From: DATAVB01 sp036267955
GTDB taxonomy: Bacteria > Actinomycetota > Actinomycetes > Mycobacteriales > QHCD01
Direction: 5' to 3'
Length of the DNA: 64,000 nt
Assembly: GCA_036267955.1 (NCBI GenBank)
Contig: DATAVB010000115.1
Location: forward strand, 62,001 to 126,000
Shown here: positions 16,519 through 25,319 of the stretch, in pieces
How the letters are laid out: each line of letters opens with the position of its first letter
Numbering within the stretch: the stretch's first letter is position 1
Translations under genes and position numbers: made by a program
The notes under the pieces: model-generated
Seen by the model: only the letters and a program-made list of their open reading frames with translations
Databases searched by the model: none
What the model was told of the DNA's origin: nothing

Positions 16519-16881
16519 GTGGTCACTTTCCTGCTCTACATTCTGGGCCTCATCGTGGTCGGCGGGCTGCTGTTCGTCGTCGCGTCGTTCGCGTTCGGCC
16601 GCGGCGAGGAGCTCGCGCCGCTGCCCAAGGACACCACGCCGCTGGAGCTGCCCGACGAGCGTCCCGTCCTGGGTACGGACGTGCGCAGGCTCCGCATGCC
16701 GGTGGTGTTCCGCGGCTACCGGATGACCGAGGTGGACTGGTTGCTGGAGGAGCTCGCCGAGGCGCTGGACGACCGGGACCACGAGATCGCCCAACTGCGC
16801 GCCGACGCCGGGGTCGAGGCCGCCGACCGGACCAGTCACGCCCGACACGCCCGGCACGACGACGAGCGTCCCGAGCTGTGA
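16519..16881 (+). CDS. Single-pass membrane protein with DivIVA-type segment
   Basis: This 120-residue protein begins with a transmembrane helix (VTFLLYILGLIVVGGLLFVV). A short soluble part follows, with FRGYRMTEVDWLLEELAEAL, the N-terminal DivIVA motif (F-R-GY...EVD). A coiled-coil tail and a His/Asp-rich end complete it. The Mycobacterium neighbour Rv1209 has this layout. DivIVA-like proteins mark curved membrane or poles. The GTG at 16519 is preferred because it starts just before the helix. Its stop overlaps the tagA start. Confidence 0.75.
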   Translation: MVTFLLYILGLIVVGGLLFVVASFAFGRGEELAPLPKDTTPLELPDERPVLGTDVRRLRMPVVFRGYRMTEVDWLLEELAEALDDRDHEIAQLRADAGVEAADRTSHARHARHDDERPEL

Positions 16882-17447
16882 GCGCGGCGGTGCTGGTCGG
16901 TGCGGACGGCCGGCCGCGGTGCCCGTGGGCGGGCAGCGCGCCGGAGTACGTCGCCTATCACGACGAGGAGTGGGGTCGGGAGCTGCGCGGCGACGATGCG
17001 CTGTTCGAACGGCTCTGTCTGGAGGCGTTCCAGTCGGGGCTGTCCTGGATCACGATCCTGCGCAAGCGCCCGGCGTTCCGGGAGGCGTTCGCCGGCTTCT
17101 TGATCGAACGGGTCGCGGAGTTCGGGCCGGACGACGAGGCCCGGTTGCTCGAAAATGCCGGCATCGTACGGAACCGGGCCAAGATCAGCGCGGCCATCGC
17201 CAACGCCAAGGTCGCGGCCGAGCTCTCCGACGGGCTCTCCGAGCTGCTCTGGTCCTACGCGCCGAGCAAGCAGCGCCGACCGAAGACGGTGGCCGACATC
17301 CCGGCCATCAGCCCGGAATCCACGACAATGGCCCGGGATCTGAAGAAGCGCGGCTTCCGATTCGTCGGTCCGACCACCGCGTACGCGCTGATGCAGGCCA
17401 GCGGCATGGTCGACGACCATCTCCGCGACTGCTGGTGCGCCGCCTGA
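16878..17447 (+). CDS. tagA: DNA-3-methyladenine glycosylase I
   Basis: This 189-residue base-excision enzyme removes 3-methyladenine. Its N-terminal RCPWAGSAPEYVAYHDEEWG, QSGLSWITILRKRPAFREAF and C-terminal MVDDHLRDCW hold the Cys/His ligands of the Tag zinc site. The GTG start overlaps the preceding stop by four bases. The order folP2, DivIVA-like, tagA is conserved in mycobacteria. Confidence 0.94.
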   Translation: MSAAVLVGADGRPRCPWAGSAPEYVAYHDEEWGRELRGDDALFERLCLEAFQSGLSWITILRKRPAFREAFAGFLIERVAEFGPDDEARLLENAGIVRNRAKISAAIANAKVAAELSDGLSELLWSYAPSKQRRPKTVADIPAISPESTTMARDLKKRGFRFVGPTTAYALMQASGMVDDHLRDCWCAA

Positions 17448-17491
17448 CCGTCGACGGCAGCGCTCTCAGCCTGCCGGGATCGCGCCCTCCT

Positions 17492-17554
17492 CGATCGGAG
17501 TGCGCTTTGATCCGCATTTCGTCGCTCAGGGACGGGTAAAGCGCGCTTCGATCG
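17492..17554. repeat. Long inverted repeat between convergent genes
   Basis: Arms of 17 bp (17492-17508 and 17538-17554) match at 15 positions, and the two differences still allow G-U pairs in RNA. CGATCG and GCGCTTT/AAAGCGC are the matching blocks; the loop is 29 nt. It lies 44 nt after tagA and 11 nt before the stop of the minus-strand gene at 17566. It has no U-tract. Its position is like that of the GCTATAGC family, but the sequence is unrelated. Confidence 0.75.
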
Positions 17555-17565
17555 GACTGGGGCGA

Positions 17566-18348
17566 TCAGTCGGCGGGGCGTTCGTACCGCCCGTAGACCT
17601 CGGCGGCGGCCTCGTGGAATCCGGCCGGTTGCCCGGCTTCGGCGAAGGTACGGGCGATCTCGGTCATCTCCGCGGTCCACCGCCAGCCCTTGGCCCGGGC
17701 CGAGTCGAGCGCCGACTCCCACCGGTCGGCCAGCGCCGGCTGCGACCGGGCCCACTCGGCCGCCAGCGCGTCCTCGACGCCGTGCCCGCGCGCCGCCTCG
17801 CGCAGTGCCAGCAACAGCGCCGCGCTGCCCTTCGTCCACGCCGCGTACGTCATCTTCAGCGCCGAGGCCGCCGTCGTACCACCGTCCAGCGCGATAGCCT
17901 CCAGCGGACCGCCGCCCAGCAGGCCCGCGAGTTCCGCGGCCCGATCACCGGAAAGAAACAGCCGGGTCCGGCCGCGTTCGGTCGGCGGCGGTCCGACCAC
18001 GCCACCGTCGACGTACGCCGCCGAGCCGCCGACGGTCTCGGCGACCCGCGTGGCGGTGCCAGGCGAGATCGCGTTCGCGTCCAGATAGATGCCGGAAAAC
18101 CCCTGCGCGGCAACCGAAGCAGCGACCTCGAGCGCCGCGTGCGGCGGGCAGATCGAGACGATCACGTCGGCCGCGGCGCACACCGCCGCGACCGAACCGG
18201 CATCTCGGAGGCCGGCGGCCGAGGCCCGCCGGGTCGTCGCCGCGCTGCGCCCAGGGCCGGCCCAGCACACCGGCAGGTCCCGGCCGCGCAGGGCGGCGCC
18301 GATCGCCGCCCCCATCTCGCCGGGATGCAGGATTCCGAGTTCGGGCAT
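17566..18348 (-). CDS. NAD(P)-binding dehydrogenase, 6PGDH/HIBADH-like (DUF1932)
   Basis: This 260-residue protein opens with a dinucleotide-binding segment (LGILHPGEMGAAIGAALRGR) and has the VIVSICPPHAALEVA and GIYLDANAISPGTA stretches of the beta-hydroxyacid dehydrogenase superfamily. The second half contains the DUF1932-type helical domain (SALKMTYAAWTKGSAALLLA) with the lysine expected for catalysis. The substrate is not evident. The ATG at 18348 is favoured because GGGAAG lies six bases before it; a GTG at 18354 overlaps the upstream stop. It is probably in an operon with the enoyl-CoA hydratase. Confidence 0.8.
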   Translation of the reverse strand: MPELGILHPGEMGAAIGAALRGRDLPVCWAGPGRSAATTRRASAAGLRDAGSVAAVCAAADVIVSICPPHAALEVAASVAAQGFSGIYLDANAISPGTATRVAETVGGSAAYVDGGVVGPPPTERGRTRLFLSGDRAAELAGLLGGGPLEAIALDGGTTAASALKMTYAAWTKGSAALLLALREAARGHGVEDALAAEWARSQPALADRWESALDSARAKGWRWTAEMTEIARTFAEAGQPAGFHEAAAEVYGRYERPAD

Positions 18349-18350
18349 GG

Positions 18351-19139
18351 TCACTTCCCGGTGAAGGTGGGTCGTTGCTTGGCCAGGAACGCGGCGGTGC
18401 CGTTGTGGTGGTCGGCGGTCCCACCCAACGCGGCCTGCAGTTCGGCTTCCTTCGCCAGCGCTTCATCGAAGGTCGAGGTCTCCGCGTAGATCAGGCTCTC
18501 CTTGATCGCGGCGTAGGCCAGGGTCGGCCCGGCGGCCAACCGCGTCGCCAGTTCGGCGGCGGCGGGCAGCACCCGGTCGTCCGGCACGACCGCGTTCACC
18601 ATCCCCATCTCCAGCGCCTGTTCGGCGGTGACCCGCTCGGCCAGGAGCGCGAGGGCGCTGGCCCGGGCGTGTCCGATCAACCGGGGCAACAGCCAGGACG
18701 CTCCGCTGTCCAGCGACAGCCCGACCCCGGCGAAGGCGAGCAGGAAGCTGGCACTCTCGGCCATCACCCGGAAGTCCGCGGCGAGCGCGAACGACGCCCC
18801 CGCGCCGGCGGCGACGCCGTTCACCGCGGCGATGACGGGCTTCGGCATGCCGAGGATCGCCCGGGCGATCGGGTTGAAGTGTTCGGTGACCGTGGTCAGC
18901 GGCGCCGGATCGCCGGCCTCCAGCAGCGCGGCGTGTTCGGCCAGGTCCTGCCCGGCGCTGAACGCCGAACCGGCCCCGGTGAGGATGACCGCCCGGACCC
19001 CGGAGTCGTCGGAAACCCGCTGCAATGCGCCCAGCAGCGCCGTTTTGAACTCCAGCGAGGCCGAGTTGAGGGAGCCAGGACGGTTGAAGGTGATGGTTGC
19101 GACCGCGTCGTTCACAGCCACGAGTACGGATTCGGACAC
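18351..19139 (-). CDS. Enoyl-CoA hydratase/isomerase family protein
   Basis: This 262-residue crotonase-fold protein has the oxyanion-hole segments ILTGAGSAFSAGQDL and AVNGVAAGAGASFALAADF. The position of the second catalytic glutamate of classical hydratases reads FAGVGLSLDSGASWLLPRLI, with Asp/Ser around it. This is closer to PaaG-type isomerases than to true hydratases. The GTG start at 19139 is preceded by GGGAGG. Its exact reaction is unknown; fatty-acid or aromatic-acid degradation is likely. It is divergent from DUF3117. Confidence 0.85.
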   Translation of the reverse strand: MSESVLVAVNDAVATITFNRPGSLNSASLEFKTALLGALQRVSDDSGVRAVILTGAGSAFSAGQDLAEHAALLEAGDPAPLTTVTEHFNPIARAILGMPKPVIAAVNGVAAGAGASFALAADFRVMAESASFLLAFAGVGLSLDSGASWLLPRLIGHARASALALLAERVTAEQALEMGMVNAVVPDDRVLPAAAELATRLAAGPTLAYAAIKESLIYAETSTFDEALAKEAELQAALGGTADHHNGTAAFLAKQRPTFTGK

Positions 19140-19345
19140 CGTCTGATCCTCCCGGGTTTGTCGACTTACGCCGTGGCCTGACACTACTGCGACCAAGATC
19201 CCTCTAGACTGTGGCGATCGGTGACCCGGGGGGAGAACGTTGGTCCTGTCGCCACCCGACCCGGTCGGGCGGCAGATGCGCTGTCGGGAACGCTGTCGGA
19301 GAACGAGCACGGTCGGTCGGGCGCCGGCTGCTGGAGGAGGCACGA

Positions 19346-19513
19346 ATGGCGGCCATGAAGCCGCGGACGGGTGACGGTCCGCTCGAGGTCACCAAGGAGG
19401 GACGTGGAATTGTCATGCGCGTCCCATTGGAGGGTGGCGGACGACTTGTCGTCGAGATGTCCGCTGAGGAAGCTGCCGCCCTGAGCGAAGCACTGAAAAC
19501 CGCAGTCGACTAG
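19346..19513 (+). CDS. DUF3117 small conserved protein
   Basis: This 55-residue protein starts MAAMKPRTGDGPLEVTKEGR and ends with a short helix MSAEEAAALSEAL. It matches the DUF3117 family and the Mycobacterium gene Rv1211 between tagA and glgM. The function is unknown. The start at 19346 is well supported by GGAGGAGG at 19333-19340. Two hairpins separate it from the convergent glgA gene. Confidence 0.9.
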   Translation: MAAMKPRTGDGPLEVTKEGRGIVMRVPLEGGGRLVVEMSAEEAAALSEALKTAVD

Positions 19514-19515
19514 TT

Positions 19516-19542
19516 ACCACCAGTACAACTCACCACCAGTAC
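19516..19542. repeat. Short direct repeat after DUF3117
   Basis: ACCACCAGTAC occurs at 19516-19526 and again at 19532-19542, a period of 16 bp, just after the DUF3117 stop and before the hairpin. Purpose unknown. It could be a slipped duplication in the 3' UTR. Confidence 0.7.
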
Positions 19543-19548
19543 GCATTT

Positions 19549-19579
19549 GGGCACCCAGCGCCGCCGGCGGTGGGTGCCC
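19549..19579. terminator. Hairpin between convergent DUF3117 and glgA
   Basis: Perfect 9-bp arms (GGGCACCCA and TGGGTGCCC) enclose a loop that itself contains CGCCGGCG. A second pair of 9-bp arms (CCCCGCCAT at 19577 and ATGGCGGGG at 19622) overlaps its end. The position between two convergent stops fits a bidirectional terminator. There is no clear U-tract, so Rho or another factor may be needed. Confidence 0.55.
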
Positions 19580-19647
19580 CGCCATAACGCACCCGGCCTC
19601 GGCCGTGCGGCTTCTCGCCGCATGGCGGGGCCGGGTCTGTGCTCAGC

Positions 19648-20814
19648 TCAGCGCAGTGAGTTGTAGATCTCGGCGGTCTGCCGGGCCACCTCGGTCCAGG
19701 AGAAGTCCGACAGGGCGCGCTTCCGCCCGGCCTCGCCCATCCGCCCCGCCAGCGCCGGATCCGCGAGCAGCGCGTTCAACGCGTCGGCCAGCCCCTCTTC
19801 GACGGCACCGTCCAATGTCACCAGCGTCCCGGTGACCCCGTCCTGGACCACCTCGGGGATGCCGCCGACCCGGGTGGCGACCACCGGAATCCCGCACGCC
19901 ATCGCCTCCAGGTTGACGATGCCGAGCGGTTCGTACGTGGACGGACAGCAGAAGACCCGGGCGTGCGACAGCAACTCGACGACCGCTGGGCGCGGCACCA
20001 TCTCCCGGATCCACAGCACCCCGCGGCGGGCCGCCTGCAGTTCGGCGACGGCGGCGGTCATCTCGGCGGCGATCTCCGGGGTGTCCGGCGCGCCCGCGCA
20101 GAGCACCAGCTGCGCCTCGGGGGCGAGCGCGTGCGCGGCGCGGACGAGGTGGATCAGCCCTTTCTGCCGGGTGATCCGGCCGACGAACAGGACGTACGGC
20201 CGGTCCGGGTCGACGCCGTACCGTTCCAGCGCCGCGGCCGAGGTGACCGGGCGGTAGATGTTGCTGTCGATGCCGTTGTAGACGACGTGCACCCGCTCCG
20301 GGTCGACCTGCGGATAATGCGCCAGCACGTCAGCGCGCATCCCCTCGCTGACCGCGATGATCGCCGACGCGGAGTTGTACGCGGTCCGCTCGGCCCAGGA
20401 GGAGATGCGGTAACCGCCGCCGAGCTGCTCGGCCTTCCACGGCCGCTGCGGCTCGAGCGAATGCGCGGTCACCACGTGCGGGGTCCCGTACAGCAGGCAG
20501 GCCAGATGCCCGGCCATGTTGGCGTACCAGGTGTGCGAATGCACGATGTCGCAATCGCCGACGGCGGCGGCCATCTCCAGGTCCGCGCCGAGCGTGCCGA
20601 GCGCCGGGTTGGCCGCGGCGAGCTCGGCGGGCGGCAGGTACGCCGCCGCATCCGGCCGGTTGGCGCCGAAGCAGTGCACGTCGACCCGCAGGTCCAGCGC
20701 GCGCAGACTGGCGACCAGATGCTCGACGTGCACCCCCGCGCCGCCATAAATCTCCGGCGGATATTCCCGCGTGAGTACGCCGACCCGCGGTGCCGCGCCG
20801 GGGTATCCAGTCAT
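19648..20814 (-). CDS. glgA: Glycogen synthase / maltose-1-phosphate synthase GlgA (GlgM type)
   Basis: This 388-residue GT4-family glycosyltransferase begins VGVLTREYPPEIYGGAGVHV. It has the nucleotide-sugar motif FCCPSTYEPLGIVNLEAMAC with the EPxGxxxLE pattern and a clear VGRITRQKGL segment. It belongs to the Corynebacterium-type GlgA family. The Mycobacterium counterpart (Rv1212c, GlgM) makes alpha-maltose-1-phosphate from ADP-glucose and glucose-1-phosphate for the GlgE route. Which product forms here cannot be decided from sequence. It is divergent from glgC, which supplies ADP-glucose. Confidence 0.93.
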   Translation of the reverse strand: MTGYPGAAPRVGVLTREYPPEIYGGAGVHVEHLVASLRALDLRVDVHCFGANRPDAAAYLPPAELAAANPALGTLGADLEMAAAVGDCDIVHSHTWYANMAGHLACLLYGTPHVVTAHSLEPQRPWKAEQLGGGYRISSWAERTAYNSASAIIAVSEGMRADVLAHYPQVDPERVHVVYNGIDSNIYRPVTSAAALERYGVDPDRPYVLFVGRITRQKGLIHLVRAAHALAPEAQLVLCAGAPDTPEIAAEMTAAVAELQAARRGVLWIREMVPRPAVVELLSHARVFCCPSTYEPLGIVNLEAMACGIPVVATRVGGIPEVVQDGVTGTLVTLDGAVEEGLADALNALLADPALAGRMGEAGRKRALSDFSWTEVARQTAEIYNSLR

Positions 20815-20995
20815 CGTGCTGACGCCTCTCGTTGAACCGATCAGTCGCGCTCTTCGGCTGGGCTATCTCGGACTGTATGGCCTGTCCGGTCGGGCAGCAC
20901 CTCCGGGCGGCCCATCGATAACTACGTCGATAAATTGGTGCGACGTTCTGTCGCCGGACCTGCCGATGCAACACATCACGGATAGGCTTCAGCGC

Positions 20996-22216
20996 ATGCG
21001 GTCACACCCTCGCGTTCTCGGAATCGTCCTCGCCGGCGGCGAGGGCAAACGTCTCTGGCCGCTGACCGCCGACCGGGCCAAACCCGCCGTTCCCTTCGGT
21101 GGCAACTACCGGCTCGTCGATTTCGTCCTGTCCAACCTGGTGAACGCCGGCTACCTGCGGATCTGCGTGCTCACGCAGTACAAGTCGCACTCGCTGGACC
21201 GGCACGTCACCACGACCTGGCGGATGACCACCGAGCTCGGCAACTACGTCACGCCGGTCCCGGCCCAGCAGCGGCTCGGGCCGCGTTGGTTCACCGGCAG
21301 CGCGGACGCGATTTACCAGAGCCTCAACCTGATCTACGACGACCAGCCCGACCACATCGTGGTTTTCGGCGCCGACCACGTCTACCGGATGGATCCGAGC
21401 CAGATGGTCGAGCAACACATGGATTCCGGTGCGGGCGTCACCGTCGCCGGAATCCGGGTGCCGCGCGAGGAGGCGTCCGAGTTCGGGGTCATCGACGCCG
21501 ATGAGAAGGGCAAGATCCGGCAGTTTTTAGAAAAGCCGGCCGATCCGCCGGCCCTGCCGGACAACCCGGACCAGGCCTTCGCCTCGATGGGCAACTACGT
21601 CTTCGAGACCGGCGCCCTGCTGGACGCGTTGAAGCAGGATGCGGCCGACGACAGTTCGGTGCATGACATGGGCGGCAGCATCATCCCGATGATGGTCCAG
21701 TCCGACAGCGCGCACGTCTACGACTTCGCCAACAACGACGTGCCCGGCGCGACCGAGCGCGACCGCGGCTACTGGCGCGATGTCGGGACCATCGACGCCT
21801 ACTACGACGCGCACATGGACCTCGTCGCGGTGCACCCGATCTTCAACCTCTACAACAAGCGTTGGCCGATCTTCACCACGCACCCGCAGCAGCCGCCGGC
21901 GAAGTTCGTCGAGGGCGGCATGGCGCAGGAGTCGATCGTCAGTAACGGGGCGATCGTGGCCAACGCCACGGTCCGGCAGTCGATCCTCTCGCCCGGGGTG
22001 CGGGTGTACGCCGGCGCGTACGTGGAGGGCTGCGTCGTGATGGACAACGTCTCCATCGGCCGGGGCGCCGTGGTGCGCCGCGCCATCCTGGACAAGAACG
22101 TGGTCGTGCCCGACGGCGCCCACATCGGAGTCGACGCCGAGGTGGATCGGACCCGATACCAGGTCAGCGGTGACGGCGTGGTCGTTCTGGGCAAGGGGCA
22201 GCGGGCTCTTCCGTAA
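20996..22216 (+). CDS. glgC: Glucose-1-phosphate adenylyltransferase
   Basis: This 406-residue enzyme makes ADP-glucose from ATP and glucose-1-phosphate, the committed step to glycogen. It has GIVLAGGEGKRLWPLTADRA at the nucleotide site, KPAVPFGGNYRLVDFVLSN, and a C-terminal left-handed beta-helix (SIVSNGAIVANATVRQSILS). The ATG at 20996 gives the N-terminus expected from the family; an in-frame ATG 30 bp upstream is possible. It is divergent from glgA across about 180 bp. Confidence 0.94.
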   Translation: MRSHPRVLGIVLAGGEGKRLWPLTADRAKPAVPFGGNYRLVDFVLSNLVNAGYLRICVLTQYKSHSLDRHVTTTWRMTTELGNYVTPVPAQQRLGPRWFTGSADAIYQSLNLIYDDQPDHIVVFGADHVYRMDPSQMVEQHMDSGAGVTVAGIRVPREEASEFGVIDADEKGKIRQFLEKPADPPALPDNPDQAFASMGNYVFETGALLDALKQDAADDSSVHDMGGSIIPMMVQSDSAHVYDFANNDVPGATERDRGYWRDVGTIDAYYDAHMDLVAVHPIFNLYNKRWPIFTTHPQQPPAKFVEGGMAQESIVSNGAIVANATVRQSILSPGVRVYAGAYVEGCVVMDNVSIGRGAVVRRAILDKNVVVPDGAHIGVDAEVDRTRYQVSGDGVVVLGKGQRALP

Positions 22217-22236
22217 AAGCTGCGTTAACGCTGACC

Positions 22237-22264
22237 GGCGGGCATCACGATGTGGTGATCCGCC
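22237..22264 (+). terminator. Imperfect hairpin after glgC
   Basis: GGCGG-GCATCAC and GTGATCCGCC can pair with one two-base bulge and a 6-nt loop, 20 nt after the glgC stop. A second short dyad (GGACC...GGTCC) follows near 22300. It could end glgC transcription or attenuate the downstream ABC operon. No U-tract is present, so support is modest. Confidence 0.35.
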
Positions 22265-22352
22265 GTCGTCGGCTTGCCAGGGGTGGCTAGGGTTGCCGGA
22301 CCACGGTCTGCGGTCCGTACGCCGGAGATCATGTCGCCTTGAGGAGGCAGCG

Positions 22353-23336
22353 ATGAGAGACCGCACCCGGGCTGGTTGTGCCGTAGTGGCGGCGGCGGTG
22401 ATCGCGTCACTGGCGCTGGCCGGCTGCGGCTCGACGGTGAACAAGAAGCAGGCCACCACCAACAGCAGGCCCAGTTGCTCGACCGGCTCGGCCACGCCGA
22501 AGCCCGCTCCCACTTCGCCGGCGTCGGTGCAGGTCACCAAGGACGCGTCGCTCGCCGCGCAGGTACCGGCCGCGGTCCGGAAGGCCGGCACGCTGAAGGT
22601 CGCCGCCGACGCGTCGTACCCGCCCAACGAGTTCCAGCCGCAGGGCAAGACGACCATCGTCGGCATGGACGTCGACCTGGGCACCGCGATCGGCAGCACG
22701 CTCGGGCTGAAGACGACGTTCGTCAACGCCAGCTTCGACGGCATCCTGGCCGGGCTCGCGGCGCACAAGTACGACCTCGGCATGTCGTCGTTCACCGACA
22801 CCAAGGAGCGCCAGCAGACGGTCGACTTCGTCACCTACTTCAGCGCCGGCACCTCGATCATGGCGAAGAAGTGCAACCCGCTGAACATCAAGACCCAGCT
22901 CGACCTGTGCGGCAAGAAGATCGGTGCGGAGAACGGCACCACGCAGCTGGACTCGCTGCAGAAGAAGACGCCCGGCTCGGTCGCCCAGCAGTGCGCCACC
23001 GCCGGCAAGAAGGCGCCGGTCGGCAGCGGCTATCCCGACCAGTCCAACGTCAACACGGCGTTGGCGGCCGGCCGCATCGACGCCTATCTGGCCGACACCC
23101 CGGTCGTCGACTACGCGGTCAAGGCCAACAGCCAGCTGTTCCAGAAGGTCGGCAAGACCACCGACGTGGCGCCGTACGGCATCGCGATCCCGAAGGACAG
23201 CGGCACGCTGAAGAACGCGGTCCTGGCCGCGGTGAAGAAGATGATCGCCGACGGCACCTACACCGCCATCATGAAGAACTGGGGTGTGCAGGCGGGCGCC
23301 ATCAGTGACCCGGTCATCAACGGCGCGCAGTCCTAG
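22353..23336 (+). CDS. Polar amino-acid ABC transporter, substrate-binding lipoprotein
   Basis: This 327-residue protein has a lipoprotein signal peptide with lipobox LAGC (Cys25) and a type-3 extracellular solute-binding domain. The segments GTLKVAADASYPPNEFQPQG, IVGMDVDLGTAIGSTLGL and GMSSFTDTKERQQTVDFVTY are typical of glutamate/glutamine/cystine binding proteins. A cysteine pair in KKCNPLNIK and LDLCGKK may form a disulfide. GAGGAGG at 22341-22347 sets the start. It is the first gene of a three-gene operon with the permease and ATPase. Confidence 0.92.
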   Translation: MRDRTRAGCAVVAAAVIASLALAGCGSTVNKKQATTNSRPSCSTGSATPKPAPTSPASVQVTKDASLAAQVPAAVRKAGTLKVAADASYPPNEFQPQGKTTIVGMDVDLGTAIGSTLGLKTTFVNASFDGILAGLAAHKYDLGMSSFTDTKERQQTVDFVTYFSAGTSIMAKKCNPLNIKTQLDLCGKKIGAENGTTQLDSLQKKTPGSVAQQCATAGKKAPVGSGYPDQSNVNTALAAGRIDAYLADTPVVDYAVKANSQLFQKVGKTTDVAPYGIAIPKDSGTLKNAVLAAVKKMIADGTYTAIMKNWGVQAGAISDPVINGAQS

Positions 23337-23350
23337 GGCAGGTCGCAGTC

Positions 23351-24313
23351 ATGGCGGGAGATCCTGCTCGAGGCACCGATGACCGGCCCAGCGAGACGGG
23401 CCGGGAGGCGGCGACCGGTCCCGAGGTGATCCGCGCGATCCCGGTGCGCCATCCCGGCCGCTGGGTCGCCGCGGCGGTGATCGCGCTGCTGCTGGCGATG
23501 CTGATCCACTCGCTGTTCACCAACCCGAACTGGCAGTGGGGGATCGTCCGGCAGAACTTCGCCAAGAGCACGGTGATCCACGGCATCGGGGTCACCCTGG
23601 AGCTGACCGTGCTGGCGATGCTGGTCGGGGTGGTGCTCGGCGCGATCCTGGCCGTGATGCGGCTCTCGCCCAATCCGGTGGTCTCCGGCGCCGCCTGGGC
23701 GTACGTCTGGTTCTTCCGCGGCACCCCGGTGCTGGTGCAGATCATCTTCTGGTCGTTCCTGGCCGCGCTCTACCCGTTCCCCTCGCTCGGCGTCCCGTTC
23801 GGCCCGGAGTTCGTCACGTTCGACGCGAACAAGCTGATCCCACTCTTCGTCGGCGCCGTGCTCGGGCTGGGGCTGAACGAGGCGGCGTACATGTCCGAGA
23901 TCGTCCGGGCCGGCATCCTGTCGGTCGACGAGGGACAGACCGAGGCGGCGCACGCGCTCGGCATGCGCCGGCTGCTGGTGCTGCGCCGGATCGTTCTCCC
24001 GCAGGCGATGCGGGTCATCGTGCCGCCGACCGGCAACGAGACGATCTCGATGCTCAAGACCACCTCGCTGGTCTCGATCATCGCGGTCGTCGACCTGCTC
24101 AAGGCCGTACAGAACATTTACGGCAGCAACTACAAGTACATTCCGCTGCTGCTGGTGGCGAGCATCTGGTACGTGATCATGACCTCGGTGCTGTCCGTCG
24201 CGCAGTACTACCTCGAGCGTCGCTTCGCCCGCGGGTCGAGCCGGGCGCTGCCACCGACGCCGGTGCAGCGGGTACGGGCCAGGCTGCGGCGGACGGTGGG
24301 GAGCCCGACATGA
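23351..24313 (+). CDS. Polar amino-acid ABC transporter permease
   Basis: This 320-residue inner-membrane subunit of the HisM/GlnP family has a long soluble N-terminus (about 45 residues), then five or six hydrophobic segments. The cytoplasmic coupling motif EAAHALGMRRLLVLRRIVLP (EAA loop) contacts the ATPase, and AYVWFFRGTPVLVQIIFWS is the conserved early region. Its stop overlaps the ATPase start (ATGA). Only one permease gene is present, so it probably works as a homodimer. Confidence 0.92.
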   Translation: MAGDPARGTDDRPSETGREAATGPEVIRAIPVRHPGRWVAAAVIALLLAMLIHSLFTNPNWQWGIVRQNFAKSTVIHGIGVTLELTVLAMLVGVVLGAILAVMRLSPNPVVSGAAWAYVWFFRGTPVLVQIIFWSFLAALYPFPSLGVPFGPEFVTFDANKLIPLFVGAVLGLGLNEAAYMSEIVRAGILSVDEGQTEAAHALGMRRLLVLRRIVLPQAMRVIVPPTGNETISMLKTTSLVSIIAVVDLLKAVQNIYGSNYKYIPLLLVASIWYVIMTSVLSVAQYYLERRFARGSSRALPPTPVQRVRARLRRTVGSPT

Positions 24314-25089
24314 CCGACCCGACCGACATGACGCCGATGGTGAAGGCCGAGGGAGTGCACAAGAGCTACGGCCGGCTCGAGGTGCTCAAGGGCGTGACGC
24401 TGGAGGTGGCGCCGGGTGAGGTGATGTGCGTCATCGGCCCGTCCGGGTCGGGGAAGTCGACCTTCCTGCGCTGCATCAATCACCTGGAGAACATCGACGC
24501 GGGTCGGTTGTCGGTCGACGGTGAGCTGGTCGGCTACCGGCAGGAGGGCGACAAGCTGCACGAACTGCGCGAGCGCGAGGTCGCCGCCAAACGGGCCCAG
24601 ATCGGCATGGTGTTCCAGCAGTTCAACCTCTTCCCGCACATGACGGCGGTGCAGAACATCATCGAGGCGCCGATCCGGGTCAAGCGCGAGGCCCGCGCGG
24701 AGGCGCTGGTGCGGGCCCGCGACCTGCTGGAACTCGTCGGCCTGTCGGACAAGGGCGACGCCTATCCGAGCCAGCTCTCCGGCGGTCAGCAGCAGCGGGT
24801 CGCCCTCGCCCGGGCGCTGGCGATGCGGCCGAAGCTGATGCTCTTCGACGAGCCGACCAGCGCGCTGGACCCGGAGCTCGTCGGCGACGTGCTGGACGTG
24901 ATGCGCAGGCTCGCGCACGAGGGCATGACGATGGTCGTGGTCACCCACGAGATGGGTTTCGCCCGCGAGGTAGGCGATTCGCTGGTGTTCATGGATGCCG
25001 GAGTCGTCGTCGAGACGGGCCGGCCGCGGGACATCGTCAGCAACCCGCAACACGAACGGACCAAGGCCTTCCTCTCCAAGGTGCTGTAA
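24310..25089 (+). CDS. Polar amino-acid ABC transporter ATPase
   Basis: This 259-residue ATPase of the GlnQ/HisP family has Walker A GPSGSGKSTFL, Q-loop MVFQQFNLFPHMT, signature LSGGQQQRVALARALAM, Walker B LMLFDEPTSALDPE and switch histidine VVTHEMGF. It powers uptake through the permease encoded upstream. The ATG overlaps the permease stop. Palindromic element copy 3 begins 37 nt after its stop. Confidence 0.94.
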   Translation: MTDPTDMTPMVKAEGVHKSYGRLEVLKGVTLEVAPGEVMCVIGPSGSGKSTFLRCINHLENIDAGRLSVDGELVGYRQEGDKLHELREREVAAKRAQIGMVFQQFNLFPHMTAVQNIIEAPIRVKREARAEALVRARDLLELVGLSDKGDAYPSQLSGGQQQRVALARALAMRPKLMLFDEPTSALDPELVGDVLDVMRRLAHEGMTMVVVTHEMGFAREVGDSLVFMDAGVVVETGRPRDIVSNPQHERTKAFLSKVL

Positions 25090-25126
25090 CCCGCCGGGCG
25101 ACTTCTTCCGCGCACCCCTGCACTTC

Positions 25127-25181
25127 CATGATCATGATCGGTTTTCGGTTGCTATAGCCCCAATCACCGATCACGATCATG
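25127..25181 (+). repeat. Palindromic 3'-UTR element, copy 3
   Basis: Arms 25127-25141 (CATGATCATGATCGG) and 25167-25181 pair at 14 of 15 positions; the single mismatch is a G-U in RNA. The loop is again 25 nt with TTGCTATAGCCCCAA at its centre. The orientation is opposite to copies 1 and 2 on the map but the same relative to the gene it follows, the ABC ATPase. The spacer (25090-25126) is C-rich, with 19 C and 8 G in 37 nt. Confidence 0.9.
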
Positions 25182-25319
25182 AAAATTGGGTGCGTGGACC
25201 GACGTCGAGCGCCGGTGTGTGCAACGCCACCGCTCAGCGTTTTCACAGTGCCGGCCCAGCAGTATCTGCCGCAGTGGTCGAGTTCTGGCCAGCGACAACG
25301 GCGAACTGAGGTGGGGGCA

